Below are positions 8,277 to 15,933 of a stretch of DNA of 47,361 nt, piece after piece. The DNA comes from Mycolicibacterium iranicum (lineage in GTDB: Bacteria; Actinomycetota; Actinomycetes; Mycobacteriales; Mycobacteriaceae), in contig NZ_LQPC01000004.1 of assembly GCF_002101705.1 (NCBI RefSeq), positions 1-47,361 of the forward strand. Direction: 5' to 3'. Numbering within the stretch: the first letter of the stretch is position 1; every line of letters starts with the position of its first letter. The notes under the pieces were generated by a model. It was not told the DNA's origin. It did no database searches and saw only the letters and a list, made by a program, of their open reading frames with translations. The translations under genes and the position numbers were made by a program.

Positions 8277-9582
8277 TCGAATTCCTGTTCTCGTCCTGAG
8301 TGCGACGCTGCTCGCGGGATGTACCGGCGGCGAGTCCACGCAGCCCTCACCGGCCTCTTCGGAGTCGTCATCGTCACCGACGTCGTCGGTCGCCGCGCCG
8401 CCCACCGGCTCGGCGCCCGTGACCGTCGAGGTTCCCGAAGACCTCGCGGACGCACCGTTCGACCAGCCCCGTGAGGCCGTGGTGCCGCAAGGGTGGACGC
8501 TGTCGGTGTGGGCGCGGACCTCGCGTCCGCGCCTGATGGCGTGGACTCCCGACGGAAGCCTCCTGGTGTCGGTGCCCAGCGCCGGCCAGGTGCTCAAGTT
8601 CACGCCGCGCGGCGACGGGCCGCCCGAGGAGTCCGTCCTGCTCGACGATCTCGACGAGCCGCACGGGCTGGCCTTCGCGGGCGAGACGCTGTACGTGGCG
8701 CAGAGCGATCAGATCGACGCGTACGACTATGCGGCCGGGGCGGCCACCAACTCGCGGATCGTCGCCGGCGGCCTCCCCGACGACCGCAGCCCCGATCTTC
8801 GCGGCGCGTACTCCCATGTACTCAAGAGCGTCGCCGTCGGTCCGGACGGCGCTGTCTATTTCTCCATTGGTTCCACGGGAAACATCTCCGAACAGGACCG
8901 CTCCGCGACTCCGCCGCGCGCGACGATCATGCGGGTGCCGCCCGGTGGCGGCCCGGCGGAGCCGTTCGCGACCGGCGTGCGTAACGGGACCGGGTTGGCC
9001 GTTGCCCCCGACGGTGCGATCTGGATCGCGAACAACGGACGCGACAACGTGCCGTTCCCCGAACCTGGGCCGTCCTACGGTCAGGTCATTCCCGAGTATG
9101 TCGGAGAGAATCCACCGGAGCAGATCGCGAAGCTGACGCCCGGCCGAGAATTGGGGTGGCCGTACTGCAACAACGTGGGCGGGCCCGCCGATCTGCCGTT
9201 CATCCGCGACGTGCAGACCAACCCCGACGGCGAACGGATGGACTGCTCGGCACTACCTCCGGTCGAGCAGAGCATGGGCGCGCATTCGGCGCCGCTCGGC
9301 TTGAGCTTTGTCGACGGCGAACTGCCGGAGCCGTTCGCGCGCGGCGCCCTCGTCGGAGTCCACGGGTCGTGGAATCGGCAGCCGCCGCGGGAACCCGAAG
9401 TCTCGTTCTACCCGTGGCGAGACGGCGCACTGGGCGATCAGCAGACGCTGGTGGGCAACTTCCAGGCCGCCGACGGATCACGCTGGGGCCGTCCCGTGGC
9501 CGCCGTCGTAGGATCCGACGGCGCGGTCTACATCACCGACGACGCGGCGGACGCGATCTACCGGCTGGCACCTCCGAACTGA
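8254..9582 (+). CDS. PQQ-dependent sugar (sorbosone) dehydrogenase-type lipoprotein
   Basis: The 442-residue protein begins with a lipoprotein signal (RIPVLVLSATLLAGC; lipobox LAGC at about residues 20-23), then a Ser/Pro-rich linker, then a six-bladed beta-propeller of the glucose/sorbosone dehydrogenase family. Characteristic segments are LDEPHGLAFAGETLYVAQSD, HVLKSVAVGPDGAVYFSIGS, TGLAVAPDGAIWIANNGRD, GWPYCNN, HSAPLGLSF and the final GSDGAVYITDDAADAIYRL. It should be anchored on the outer face of the membrane. Whether PQQ is bound is unknown, because many mycobacterial members have no proven activity. Its ATG lies inside the pirin gene, so the two are coupled. Confidence 0.88.
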   Translation: MRDLLRHNRIPVLVLSATLLAGCTGGESTQPSPASSESSSSPTSSVAAPPTGSAPVTVEVPEDLADAPFDQPREAVVPQGWTLSVWARTSRPRLMAWTPDGSLLVSVPSAGQVLKFTPRGDGPPEESVLLDDLDEPHGLAFAGETLYVAQSDQIDAYDYAAGAATNSRIVAGGLPDDRSPDLRGAYSHVLKSVAVGPDGAVYFSIGSTGNISEQDRSATPPRATIMRVPPGGGPAEPFATGVRNGTGLAVAPDGAIWIANNGRDNVPFPEPGPSYGQVIPEYVGENPPEQIAKLTPGRELGWPYCNNVGGPADLPFIRDVQTNPDGERMDCSALPPVEQSMGAHSAPLGLSFVDGELPEPFARGALVGVHGSWNRQPPREPEVSFYPWRDGALGDQQTLVGNFQAADGSRWGRPVAAVVGSDGAVYITDDAADAIYRLAPPN

Positions 9583-10024
9583 GGGTCGGGGCGGCGAGCC
9601 CGTTGAGCACCGACGACATCTGCCTCTCGGTGTCGACGGCCAGCTTCTCGAATACGAGCTTCATCACGGGGCTGAGGAGCTTTGCAGTACCTAGCATTTC
9701 GAGATCGGTGACATAAGTGATGACCGACCCGGAATCCTGCGGGTCCACTGTGATCGTGTCGACGGTGCGGGAAGATTGATTCTCCCCGACGAACACCACC
9801 CGGTGGTCGGACAGTTCTTCGAGCGTGTAGGTCAGCTCCGTTGTCACGCCGAAGAACTTCGACACGTTGTGCCAGTAGGAGCCCTCGGTAACCGGGCCTC
9901 GGTCGATGCGCTCGCAAGATTGCGTTCCGGCATCCCATTGCGTTGCGTGCGCGAAATCCTTGAGGTACTCGACCACTCGATCCGGCGGCGGACTGACGGT
10001 GAAGGTGCGAGAAACGGTGGGCAT
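9533..10024 (-). CDS. SRPBCC (START-like/polyketide cyclase-type) protein
   Basis: The 163-residue protein has the SRPBCC helix-grip pattern: an opening strand (VSRTFTVSPPPDRVVEYLKD), a WDAGTQSC turn, several antiparallel strands (ELTYTLEELSDHRVVFVGEN), and a long C-terminal helix (LMKLVFEKLAVDTERQ region). Members bind hydrophobic ligands or catalyse simple cyclisation or hydration; no function is assigned here. The last 50 bp overlap the end of the convergent sugar-dehydrogenase gene, so the basic C-terminal tail (RSRPPRRR) is encoded antisense to it. No convincing Shine-Dalgarno sequence or -10 box was found. Confidence 0.82.
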   Translation of the reverse strand: MPTVSRTFTVSPPPDRVVEYLKDFAHATQWDAGTQSCERIDRGPVTEGSYWHNVSKFFGVTTELTYTLEELSDHRVVFVGENQSSRTVDTITVDPQDSGSVITYVTDLEMLGTAKLLSPVMKLVFEKLAVDTERQMSSVLNGLAAPTLSSEVPAGRSRPPRRR

Positions 10025-10202
10025 CTGTGGTGGTTACCCGATCTCCAGCAAACTCACCCCGCGATGCAGTGACGGACGCCGGGCCGACGGCGCGGTCCTG
10101 GGCGGCCGGGGCGCATTCCTGCTGAAGAGGCACCACCTTCCAGCTCAGCAAAGGCGGCAGCGACCGCCCCGGTACCTTCCCGTGATACCGCTGTGACGAA
10201 AG

Positions 10203-10230
10203 TTGACAGCGGGTCTACTGGGATTACTGT
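10203..10230 (+). promoter_or_regulatory. promoter of phosphodiester glycosidase gene (TTGACA-N16-TACTGT)
   Basis: A consensus TTGACA at 10203-10208 is spaced 16 bp from TACTGT at 10225-10230. Transcription would begin near 10237, which excludes the upstream ATG at 10193 as the start codon. Confidence 0.55.
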
Positions 10231-10267
10231 TATTACGCCTGATCCGATTTTCCGATGGGAGCCGCCG

Positions 10268-11359
10268 GTGACGACTCCGACCGCAAACTCACGGCGCCGC
10301 GCAACGGGTAAACGGTCCGTCTTCGCGATGGCACTGTGCACGGTGCTCGCGATGGCGGCCACGGCTCCGCCGGCTCACGCGGCCAGCGCGCGCGAACTTC
10401 TCGCTGCCGCGATCGCGAACACCCGGGGCTCCTATCTCGTCTACAACTTCGGCCCGGGATTCCCCGCGCCGATGCTCAACGCAGCGGGGAATTCCTACGA
10501 GCTCGACAACGGCGGGCGGTTGATGGTCATCAAGTCCGCATCGCAGCGGCTCGCTCCCCGGCTGCTGGCCGACTCCCACATCGGATACCAGGCGCGCTGC
10601 GAGCGAGACCCACGGGCGCGAACGTCCGAAGGGTTGCTCCAGGCGTCTGAGACCTTCTCCCCGCTGCAGGCGTGGCAGGCGCTCGGCCAGCCGACGATCG
10701 CGATCAACGCCAATTTCTTCGACGTGCGCGGCCAACAGGGCGGCTCGTGGAAGACGACCGGTTGCAGCTCACCGCTGGGCGCCTACGTCGACAACACCCG
10801 CAACCTCGGCCGGACCAATGCGGCCGTGACGAGCACTCTCGCCTACGCAGGCAAGCAGGGACTCTCGGGTGGAGACGAACGCTGGATGGCGCTGTCCACC
10901 ATGATCATTCCGGTTCAGGGTGCGCCGTTTGTGGTACCGCCGAGCAGTGACGAGGACTATGACGCCGCCACCCCCGTCGTCACCCGGCTGATCAACGACG
11001 GCACCCGCTTCGTCGCCGTCGCCGGCCTCGGCCTGCTGGCGCCAGGCGAGACAGGACAGCTCAACGATCCGGGCCCGAGTGCCGCGCGCACGGCGATCGC
11101 CTACGTCAAGGATCGTGACGAGATGTACGTGTTCCAGGGCGGCAGCTATACGCCCGACCAGATCCAGGATCTGTTCCGCGGCTTGGGTAGTGACACCGCG
11201 GTGCTGCTCGACGGCGGCGGATCTTCGGCTATCGTGCTGCGTCGCGACACCGGCGGCATGTGGGCCGGGGCCGGCTCACCCCGCGGATCCTGCGACACGA
11301 TGGCGGTGCTGTGCGATTCGCGCGAGCGCGCACAGCCGGCGTGGCTCGCGTTCAACTAG
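10268..11359 (+). CDS. secreted phosphodiester glycosidase (NAGPA-domain) family protein
   Basis: GTG at 10268 is preceded by GGGAG at 10257-10261 and gives 363 residues; an in-frame ATG at 10193 lies upstream of the promoter. The N terminus is basic (ANSRRRATGKR), then hydrophobic, and ends in PAHA-A, a signal peptidase I site. The mature part is a NAGPA/phosphodiester glycosidase domain: PTIAINANFFDVRG, TAIAYVKDRDEMYVFQGG and the signature VLLDGGGSSAIVLRR. The human homologue uncovers mannose-6-phosphate by removing GlcNAc. Bacterial members act on cell-surface glycans of mostly unknown structure, so the substrate here is undetermined. Two Cys pairs could form disulfides outside the membrane. 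Confidence 0.85.
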   Translation: MTTPTANSRRRATGKRSVFAMALCTVLAMAATAPPAHAASARELLAAAIANTRGSYLVYNFGPGFPAPMLNAAGNSYELDNGGRLMVIKSASQRLAPRLLADSHIGYQARCERDPRARTSEGLLQASETFSPLQAWQALGQPTIAINANFFDVRGQQGGSWKTTGCSSPLGAYVDNTRNLGRTNAAVTSTLAYAGKQGLSGGDERWMALSTMIIPVQGAPFVVPPSSDEDYDAATPVVTRLINDGTRFVAVAGLGLLAPGETGQLNDPGPSAARTAIAYVKDRDEMYVFQGGSYTPDQIQDLFRGLGSDTAVLLDGGGSSAIVLRRDTGGMWAGAGSPRGSCDTMAVLCDSRERAQPAWLAFN

Positions 11360-11446
11360 CCTCGCACCGCGAGAGCGCGTGTCTGCACAGCGGCGCGCCG
11401 CGATCAGCCGTGCAAATGCGCACGCTCGCCGCGCATCGACCGCACA

Positions 11447-12205
11447 CTAAAGCCGGCACCCACTGACGGCGGCGGCGCGGGTCTGTGCCCGGTAGCCGGA
11501 GCCGAACAGCACCACATGCGCCAGCAGCGGGTACAGCTGGTGGAGCCCGATGCGGTCCCGCCAGCCGTCGCGCAGCCGATGCTCGGACTGGTAGCCGTCG
11601 AGCACCGCGTCCAGATGCGGGCACCCGAACAGCGCAAGCATCGCAAGGTCGGTTTCCCGGCAGCCACCGTGGGCAGCCGGGTCGATCAGCACCACGCCGT
11701 CGGGGGTCCACATGACATTGCCGCCCCACAGGTCTCCGTGTAACCGGGCCGGCACCTCAACGTCGTCGAAATCGCCTGCTCTGCAACGTCTTATCACGGC
11801 ATCAACAGCAGCGCGCGTCTCCGTGTCGAGCGACGCGCGCGCAGCCATCGGAGCGAGTCGGCACTCGGCGTAGAACGCACCCCACGACGCCTCATTCGCA
11901 TACGCCATCGGTAACGGTTGGTGCAGCGGACCGAAGAACCCTGGCCCGTCCCAGCCGGACGGCGCCGCCCCGAATCCGTCCGCGCCCGCGTCATGGGTGC
12001 GCGCCAGACGCGCGCCGAAGTCGCGTGCCACGGCTGCGGTGGGCGGCGACGGCGTGAGCCGCTCCAGTGTGAGAGAAGCCTCGTCCACCGCGACGACCCG
12101 CGCGCACGGCACCCCGCCTTGAGCGTGCGCCAGCCACCGCAGACCCGCGGCCTCACAGGCGAAGAAACCGTTGGGAGCGTTGGTGTTCCGCTTGACGTAG
12201 TCCAT
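11447..12205 (-). CDS. fructosamine kinase family protein
   Basis: With ATG 12205 the product has 252 residues. It shows the aminoglycoside-phosphotransferase-like kinase fold of the fructosamine/ketosamine-3-kinase family: a catalytic loop ARLHGDLWGGNVMW, the metal-binding LIDPAAHGGCRETDLAMLAL, and an N-terminal lobe beginning with FFACEAAGLRWLAHAQG. Such enzymes phosphorylate glycated amines so that the adduct falls off (deglycation). The start overlaps the TGA of the DUF1275 gene (TGATG), so it is the last gene of the run that begins at fadD5. Its end faces the phosphodiester glycosidase gene across 87 bp in which no clear terminator was seen. Confidence 0.87.
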   Translation of the reverse strand: MDYVKRNTNAPNGFFACEAAGLRWLAHAQGGVPCARVVAVDEASLTLERLTPSPPTAAVARDFGARLARTHDAGADGFGAAPSGWDGPGFFGPLHQPLPMAYANEASWGAFYAECRLAPMAARASLDTETRAAVDAVIRRCRAGDFDDVEVPARLHGDLWGGNVMWTPDGVVLIDPAAHGGCRETDLAMLALFGCPHLDAVLDGYQSEHRLRDGWRDRIGLHQLYPLLAHVVLFGSGYRAQTRAAAVSGCRL

Positions 12206-12891
12206 CAAGCCTTCTCCGCGCCAGGGGTGCCGAACCAGAAGAGCGCCGCGCTGACGGTGACCACCACCGCCCCGAATGCGAGGATCGGTGCGACGGTGAA
12301 CCGTGTCAGCGTCGCACCGACGAGAGCGCCGAAGCACATGGTGGCGACGACGGCGATGCGCAGCCTCTGCCGGGCGCCGCTGCCGCCTGCCAGCTTGCTG
12401 TCGACCCCGATGCCGACAATGGTCGAGGTCAGCACCGTGGTCGTCAGCTCCTGAATGCCGAATTGCCGCGCCGTCGAGTGCTGGACGCCGAAAGCCGTTG
12501 CCAGCCCGGCGATCACCACCAGCTTCGTGTCGTCGTGATAGTGCAGCACACCTGCTCCGCACAGGATCGCCAGCACGACCAGCAGTACGATCTCGACACC
12601 GAGAGCCGTTGCGATCCATACCCGCACGTTTCCGCCGAGGTGACGCACCAATCGGCCACCGACGATGGCGCCCAAGAGGAAACAGGTGAACGCCACTACC
12701 GCAGCAGTGAGATCGACGACGGTGTGCGAGGCGAACCAGAAGCCGAGAAACACCACGTTCCCGGTCATGTTCGCGACGAACACGTGGCCGAGCACGAGCA
12801 CGCTGACCGCGTCGATCAGCCCTGTCGTGAATGTCAGCAGCAGAAGCGCGGCCTCCGTCTGACGTTGCGACACCGGCGAGGCGATGGCCAC
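12205..12891 (-). CDS. YoaK/DUF1275 family membrane protein
   Basis: The 228-residue protein has about six hydrophobic segments and the DUF1275 hallmarks TGLIDAVSVLVLGHVFVANM, TGNVVFLGF and GVQHSTARQFGIQELTTTVLTSTI. The molecular function of the family is unknown; transport or channel roles have been suggested because of its resemblance to SulP-like helices. Its GTG start is only 6 bp after the stop of the mam1D gene and its stop overlaps the fructosamine kinase start, so it is probably co-transcribed with the mce1 operon. Confidence 0.88.
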   Translation of the reverse strand: MAIASPVSQRQTEAALLLLTFTTGLIDAVSVLVLGHVFVANMTGNVVFLGFWFASHTVVDLTAAVVAFTCFLLGAIVGGRLVRHLGGNVRVWIATALGVEIVLLVVLAILCGAGVLHYHDDTKLVVIAGLATAFGVQHSTARQFGIQELTTTVLTSTIVGIGVDSKLAGGSGARQRLRIAVVATMCFGALVGATLTRFTVAPILAFGAVVVTVSAALFWFGTPGAEKA

Positions 12892-12897
12892 GGCAGG

Positions 12898-13776
12898 CTA
12901 GAGCTGCGGCGTCAGATCGAACGATGTGATGGTGGACATCCTGGTGATGCGCCAGTCGCCGCCGTCTCGCTGCATTGTGAGGCGGTACGACAGGTAGCGC
13001 AGTGCCGGGATGTTCTTGGTGACCGGACTCGTCGCCACCGAATTGGTGTACACCAGCGCAGTGGCTTCGGTCGGCACCGACGGTGGCGACACGGATTCGA
13101 CCGCTGCGCCCATCACCTGGGTCGTGTTGGTGACCTGGGCTTGCTTGTTGGCTTCGACGATGGCGTCGATGTAGCGGCGGTACTCATCGGCGAAATCGCC
13201 GACGAGGAACACCGTGGCGCGGTCGGCCAAGGTGTTCATGTCGTCGGGGGTGTACGTCCACAGCGTCGTGATTGCTTCGGTCGCCGCGCGCGCGATGTCC
13301 AACTTGGTTGCGACCAGAGCCCGCTCGGCCAGGTAGGGCTGGACCATGGCGCCGGCGAACGCACTCGCGCCGACGAACACCACCGAGGCGACGGCCGCCG
13401 CCGCGATCAGGCCCTTACCCGCGGGGCGGTGCGGCACCATGACGACCGGCTCCTGGGGAGCCTCCTCGACTGTCTCGTCGACAGTCTCTTCGGCGGGTTC
13501 CTCCGCAGATTCGTCGGGCGACTCCGCAGATTCCTCGACAGTTTCCTCGACGGGTCCCTCGGGAGCCTCGGCACCCGCTTCCGGTTGTGCCGGTTGAGCT
13601 TTCGCGCGGGCCGCTTTGCCCATCGGGGTCTTGGGAGCGTCGTCAGCAGACTTCGCGGTTTCGTCCACAGTCGCTTCGACCGCCTCGGTGGTGGGCGCCG
13701 ACGCTTCCCGCTTCGAGCGTCGACCGAAGAACCGCCGACGCGGCCGCTCGGCAGCGGAGTGCTCCTCGGTGGTCAG
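12898..13776 (-). CDS. mam1D: Mce-associated membrane protein (Mam1D, Rv0178-like)
   Basis: Probable start is CTG at 13776, overlapping the TGA of the upstream gene as CTGA. It would give MTTEEHSAAERPRRRFFG and 292 residues. ATG 13932 would add 52 residues that are merely the upstream gene read in another frame. The protein has a basic start, a long acidic, Glu/Thr/Pro-rich repeat region (about residues 30-130; PEGPVEETVEESAESPDESA), one membrane segment (KGLIAAAAVASVVFVGASAF) and a Mam domain of the NTF2-like type outside the membrane (MVQPYLAERALVATKLDI to ITSFDLTPQL). Mam proteins stabilise Mce transporters. The acidic region is longer than the N termini of the sister proteins here. Confidence 0.85.
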   Translation of the reverse strand: MTTEEHSAAERPRRRFFGRRSKREASAPTTEAVEATVDETAKSADDAPKTPMGKAARAKAQPAQPEAGAEAPEGPVEETVEESAESPDESAEEPAEETVDETVEEAPQEPVVMVPHRPAGKGLIAAAAVASVVFVGASAFAGAMVQPYLAERALVATKLDIARAATEAITTLWTYTPDDMNTLADRATVFLVGDFADEYRRYIDAIVEANKQAQVTNTTQVMGAAVESVSPPSVPTEATALVYTNSVATSPVTKNIPALRYLSYRLTMQRDGGDWRITRMSTITSFDLTPQL

Positions 13777-14339
13777 ATCACCTGAACCAGGTTGCTGATC
13801 TTCCACTGCTGTCCTTCCTTGATAGTCGTTGCCACCCAGCGACTTCCGCTCTCCATCGTCGACTTGCCGTCGGGTGTCTTCGAGGTGACCTTCGTGGCGA
13901 TCAGCACCTCGGCACTGCCGTCGTCGTTCCATCGCTGCACACCGGCCGCGAGCACTTCGCCGGTGCTCGGTTCGGATCGGGCGACCTGGACCAGGATCTC
14001 GTTGAGGCGTGCGCTGAAGTTCTTCGCGAACTCACCGGTGGCCTGCGCGGCGACGCGGTCGGTGTAGGCGTTGGCGTTGAACGGATCCAGGCTGGTGTAC
14101 ATCACCATGAACTCGCTCGTGTAGCCGAGCGCCGCGGCGTCGGTGACCGCCGCGCGACGGTCCTCCTCGTGCCGGACGAGCATGAACGTGCTGGCCGCGA
14201 TCGCCGCCGCAATCACCAGAGCGGCGATCACGGAGACCAGCGGAAGACCCCATCGCGGCGCACGTTTGGGTGTCGACTGGAAATACCCGGGGTCGACGGC
14301 CTCGCCGTCGGCATCGGTGAAGTTGCGGCGTGGACTCAT
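13773..14339 (-). CDS. mam1C: Mce-associated membrane protein (Mam1C, Rv0177-like)
   Basis: ATG 14339 overlaps the stop of the RDD-domain gene (ATGA), giving 188 residues. The layout is a short cytoplasmic N terminus (MSPRRNFTDADGEAVDPGYF), one membrane helix (WGLPLVSVIAALVIAAAIAA) and a Mam domain ending in QQWKISNLVQVI. The exported domain resembles those of the flanking genes, so the four mam genes look like duplicates that diverged. They are expected to assist assembly or stability of the Mce1 complex. Confidence 0.9.
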   Translation of the reverse strand: MSPRRNFTDADGEAVDPGYFQSTPKRAPRWGLPLVSVIAALVIAAAIAASTFMLVRHEEDRRAAVTDAAALGYTSEFMVMYTSLDPFNANAYTDRVAAQATGEFAKNFSARLNEILVQVARSEPSTGEVLAAGVQRWNDDGSAEVLIATKVTSKTPDGKSTMESGSRWVATTIKEGQQWKISNLVQVI

Positions 14340-15316
14340 GGGCCCGCCGGATTCATCTGCGGCTTCTTCAGCACCGTCAGGTTCGCCACACGCCACTGCC
14401 CGTCGGGCGACTTGTCGAAGTGGACCAGCACCGTGGCGGTGATGAACTTGACGTCGTCCGGGTTGTTGCCGCGCTGGCCCTGCATCGCCAGCAGCATCGC
14501 GGCGTGATCCGGCGTCACCGGCGGATTGGTCAGCACCGCGCTGTTGACGGACCAGTACTCGTTCGTCGTCGGGGATCCGGCCTTCACCGCTTCCTGCTGG
14601 GCGATCAGCTGGTCCCGGTAGCCGTCGGTGGTCAGCCCCTGCGCCCGGGCGAAATCGTCGGGCAGCGTGTCGGCGCCGTAGCTCAGCATCTGCTCGACGA
14701 TGCGCGGGCCCTGCTCGGCGATCTGCTGGCGTGCCGCCTCCACGCCCCGCTCATACCGGTAGAGGACGGCGTAGCCGAGCCCGGCCGCCGCGACCGAAAG
14801 AACGGTCGCCGCAACGAGTACGGCCGAAACGAGCCGCCGCATGTTCCGCTGTGGCGGGTCGACGCGCAGCACCTCGGTGCGCGTCAGCATGTCGGCGAAG
14901 GTGCGGTTCCGCTTGTCCCACAGCGGCCACAGCCATCCGATGCCCAGCGCGAGCGTGTCGAGCAGGTGCGCGAGGTCGCGCACGGTCAAGCGCAGGATGC
15001 CGACCGGCTCGCCACCCCGCAGGACCGCGATGCCGAACAGCGCCCTCCCCAGCGTCCACCCGATGGCGTTCGGCAACACCAGCCGGTTCACCGCCATCGC
15101 GAACAGCGTCAGTCCGCCCAAGGCGGTGAACACCCATCGCTCCCAGCCGTCGGACGGCGAGGCCAGCGCCAACAGCGCCATCGTGGCGATCACGCCGAGG
15201 CCGGGCACCACGTCGACCGCCAGTGCGCCCGCGCGGGACGGCCATGACGCCGGCGCACGCCCCGCGTCGGGGTCGTCGGCAGAGGTCGCCGGGGTTGTGT
15301 CGAGAACAGCCGTCAC
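14336..15316 (-). CDS. mam1B: RDD-domain Mce-associated membrane protein (Mam1B, Rv0176-like)
   Basis: The 326-residue protein combines an RDD membrane domain with a C-terminal Mam domain. The RDD part (about residues 25-160) has the Arg in SRAGALAVDVV, a pair of membrane helices, WTLGRALFGIAVL, and the Asp-containing RLTVRDLAHLLDTLALGIGW and KRNRTFADMLTRTEVLR. A further membrane helix (LVSAVLVAATVLSVAAAGLG) leads into the exported domain ending in RVANLTVLKK. GTG 15316 overlaps the TGA of mam1A (GTGA). An RDD-Mam fusion is, as I recall, the normal form of Rv0176. Confidence 0.9.
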   Translation of the reverse strand: MTAVLDTTPATSADDPDAGRAPASWPSRAGALAVDVVPGLGVIATMALLALASPSDGWERWVFTALGGLTLFAMAVNRLVLPNAIGWTLGRALFGIAVLRGGEPVGILRLTVRDLAHLLDTLALGIGWLWPLWDKRNRTFADMLTRTEVLRVDPPQRNMRRLVSAVLVAATVLSVAAAGLGYAVLYRYERGVEAARQQIAEQGPRIVEQMLSYGADTLPDDFARAQGLTTDGYRDQLIAQQEAVKAGSPTTNEYWSVNSAVLTNPPVTPDHAAMLLAMQGQRGNNPDDVKFITATVLVHFDKSPDGQWRVANLTVLKKPQMNPAGP

Positions 15317-15933
15317 GAGTTGACCTGGTCCAGCCTGGCGATCCGGTACTGCCCCTCGTCCCAGGCCATCGTCGCCCGCAGTCGGTAGCCGACCTGCTGG
15401 TCGGCGGCTTCGGAGTTGGAGATCCTGACGCGTACCGCCACGAGCACGTTGATCGATCCGTCCTCGTTGTGCCGTTCGACAGCCGCGCGCAGGTCATCGA
15501 CCGCCACGGTGGCGTTGGCCGCGGAGTACGCCTCGGCGATGACGCTGCCGAACAGGCCGGCCTGGACGCCGAAATCTCCGGTCGAGCAGTCGAGGATCTT
15601 CGACTGCGCGGCGGTCATCGCCGCGGTATCGGGAGCCTGGGTCGCCGCGACGCAGTTCTTGGCGGCCTGCAGGGCCGCCTCGTCGGTGCGCGCCACCTCG
15701 GCGGCGCGCTCGTTGGCACGCAGTGCGAGGACACCGCCGACGACAGCACCCGCGGCCAGCAGGATCAACAGGGCGCAGATGCCTGCCGCCCAGCCGTTGC
15801 CCAGCCGTGCGGGCCTGCGTGTCTCGACCGGGGTTTCGTCCGCGGGCGCCGCGTCTGGGGCGGCCGCCGACGACTCTTCCTGGACGTCCTCGGTGTGGGG
15901 GGTCAGCCGGCTGGTGCCAGCATCTCCTTCCAT
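15313..15933 (-). CDS. mam1A: Mce-associated membrane protein (Mam1A, Rv0175-like)
   Basis: The 206-residue protein has an acidic cytoplasmic N terminus (about 45 residues), one membrane helix (GWAAGICALLILLAAGAVVG) and an exported Mam domain with two Cys (AAKNCVAATQ, KILDCSTGDFG) that may form a disulfide. The end GQYRIARLDQVNS matches the closing strands of the other Mam proteins. It overlaps the end of mce1F by 31 bp, so its start is inside that gene. Confidence 0.9.
   Translation of the reverse strand: MEGDAGTSRLTPHTEDVQEESSAAAPDAAPADETPVETRRPARLGNGWAAGICALLILLAAGAVVGGVLALRANERAAEVARTDEAALQAAKNCVAATQAPDTAAMTAAQSKILDCSTGDFGVQAGLFGSVIAEAYSAANATVAVDDLRAAVERHNEDGSINVLVAVRVRISNSEAADQQVGYRLRATMAWDEGQYRIARLDQVNS

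Noticed and set aside
10193..10267. Upstream ATG start for the phosphodiester glycosidase
   Set aside because: The consensus promoter lies downstream of that ATG, and GTG 10268 has a ribosome binding site and begins a normal signal peptide.
11360..11446. Possible rho-independent terminator between glycosidase and fructosamine kinase
   Set aside because: GC-rich sequence is present, but no clear stem followed by a T-run on either strand.
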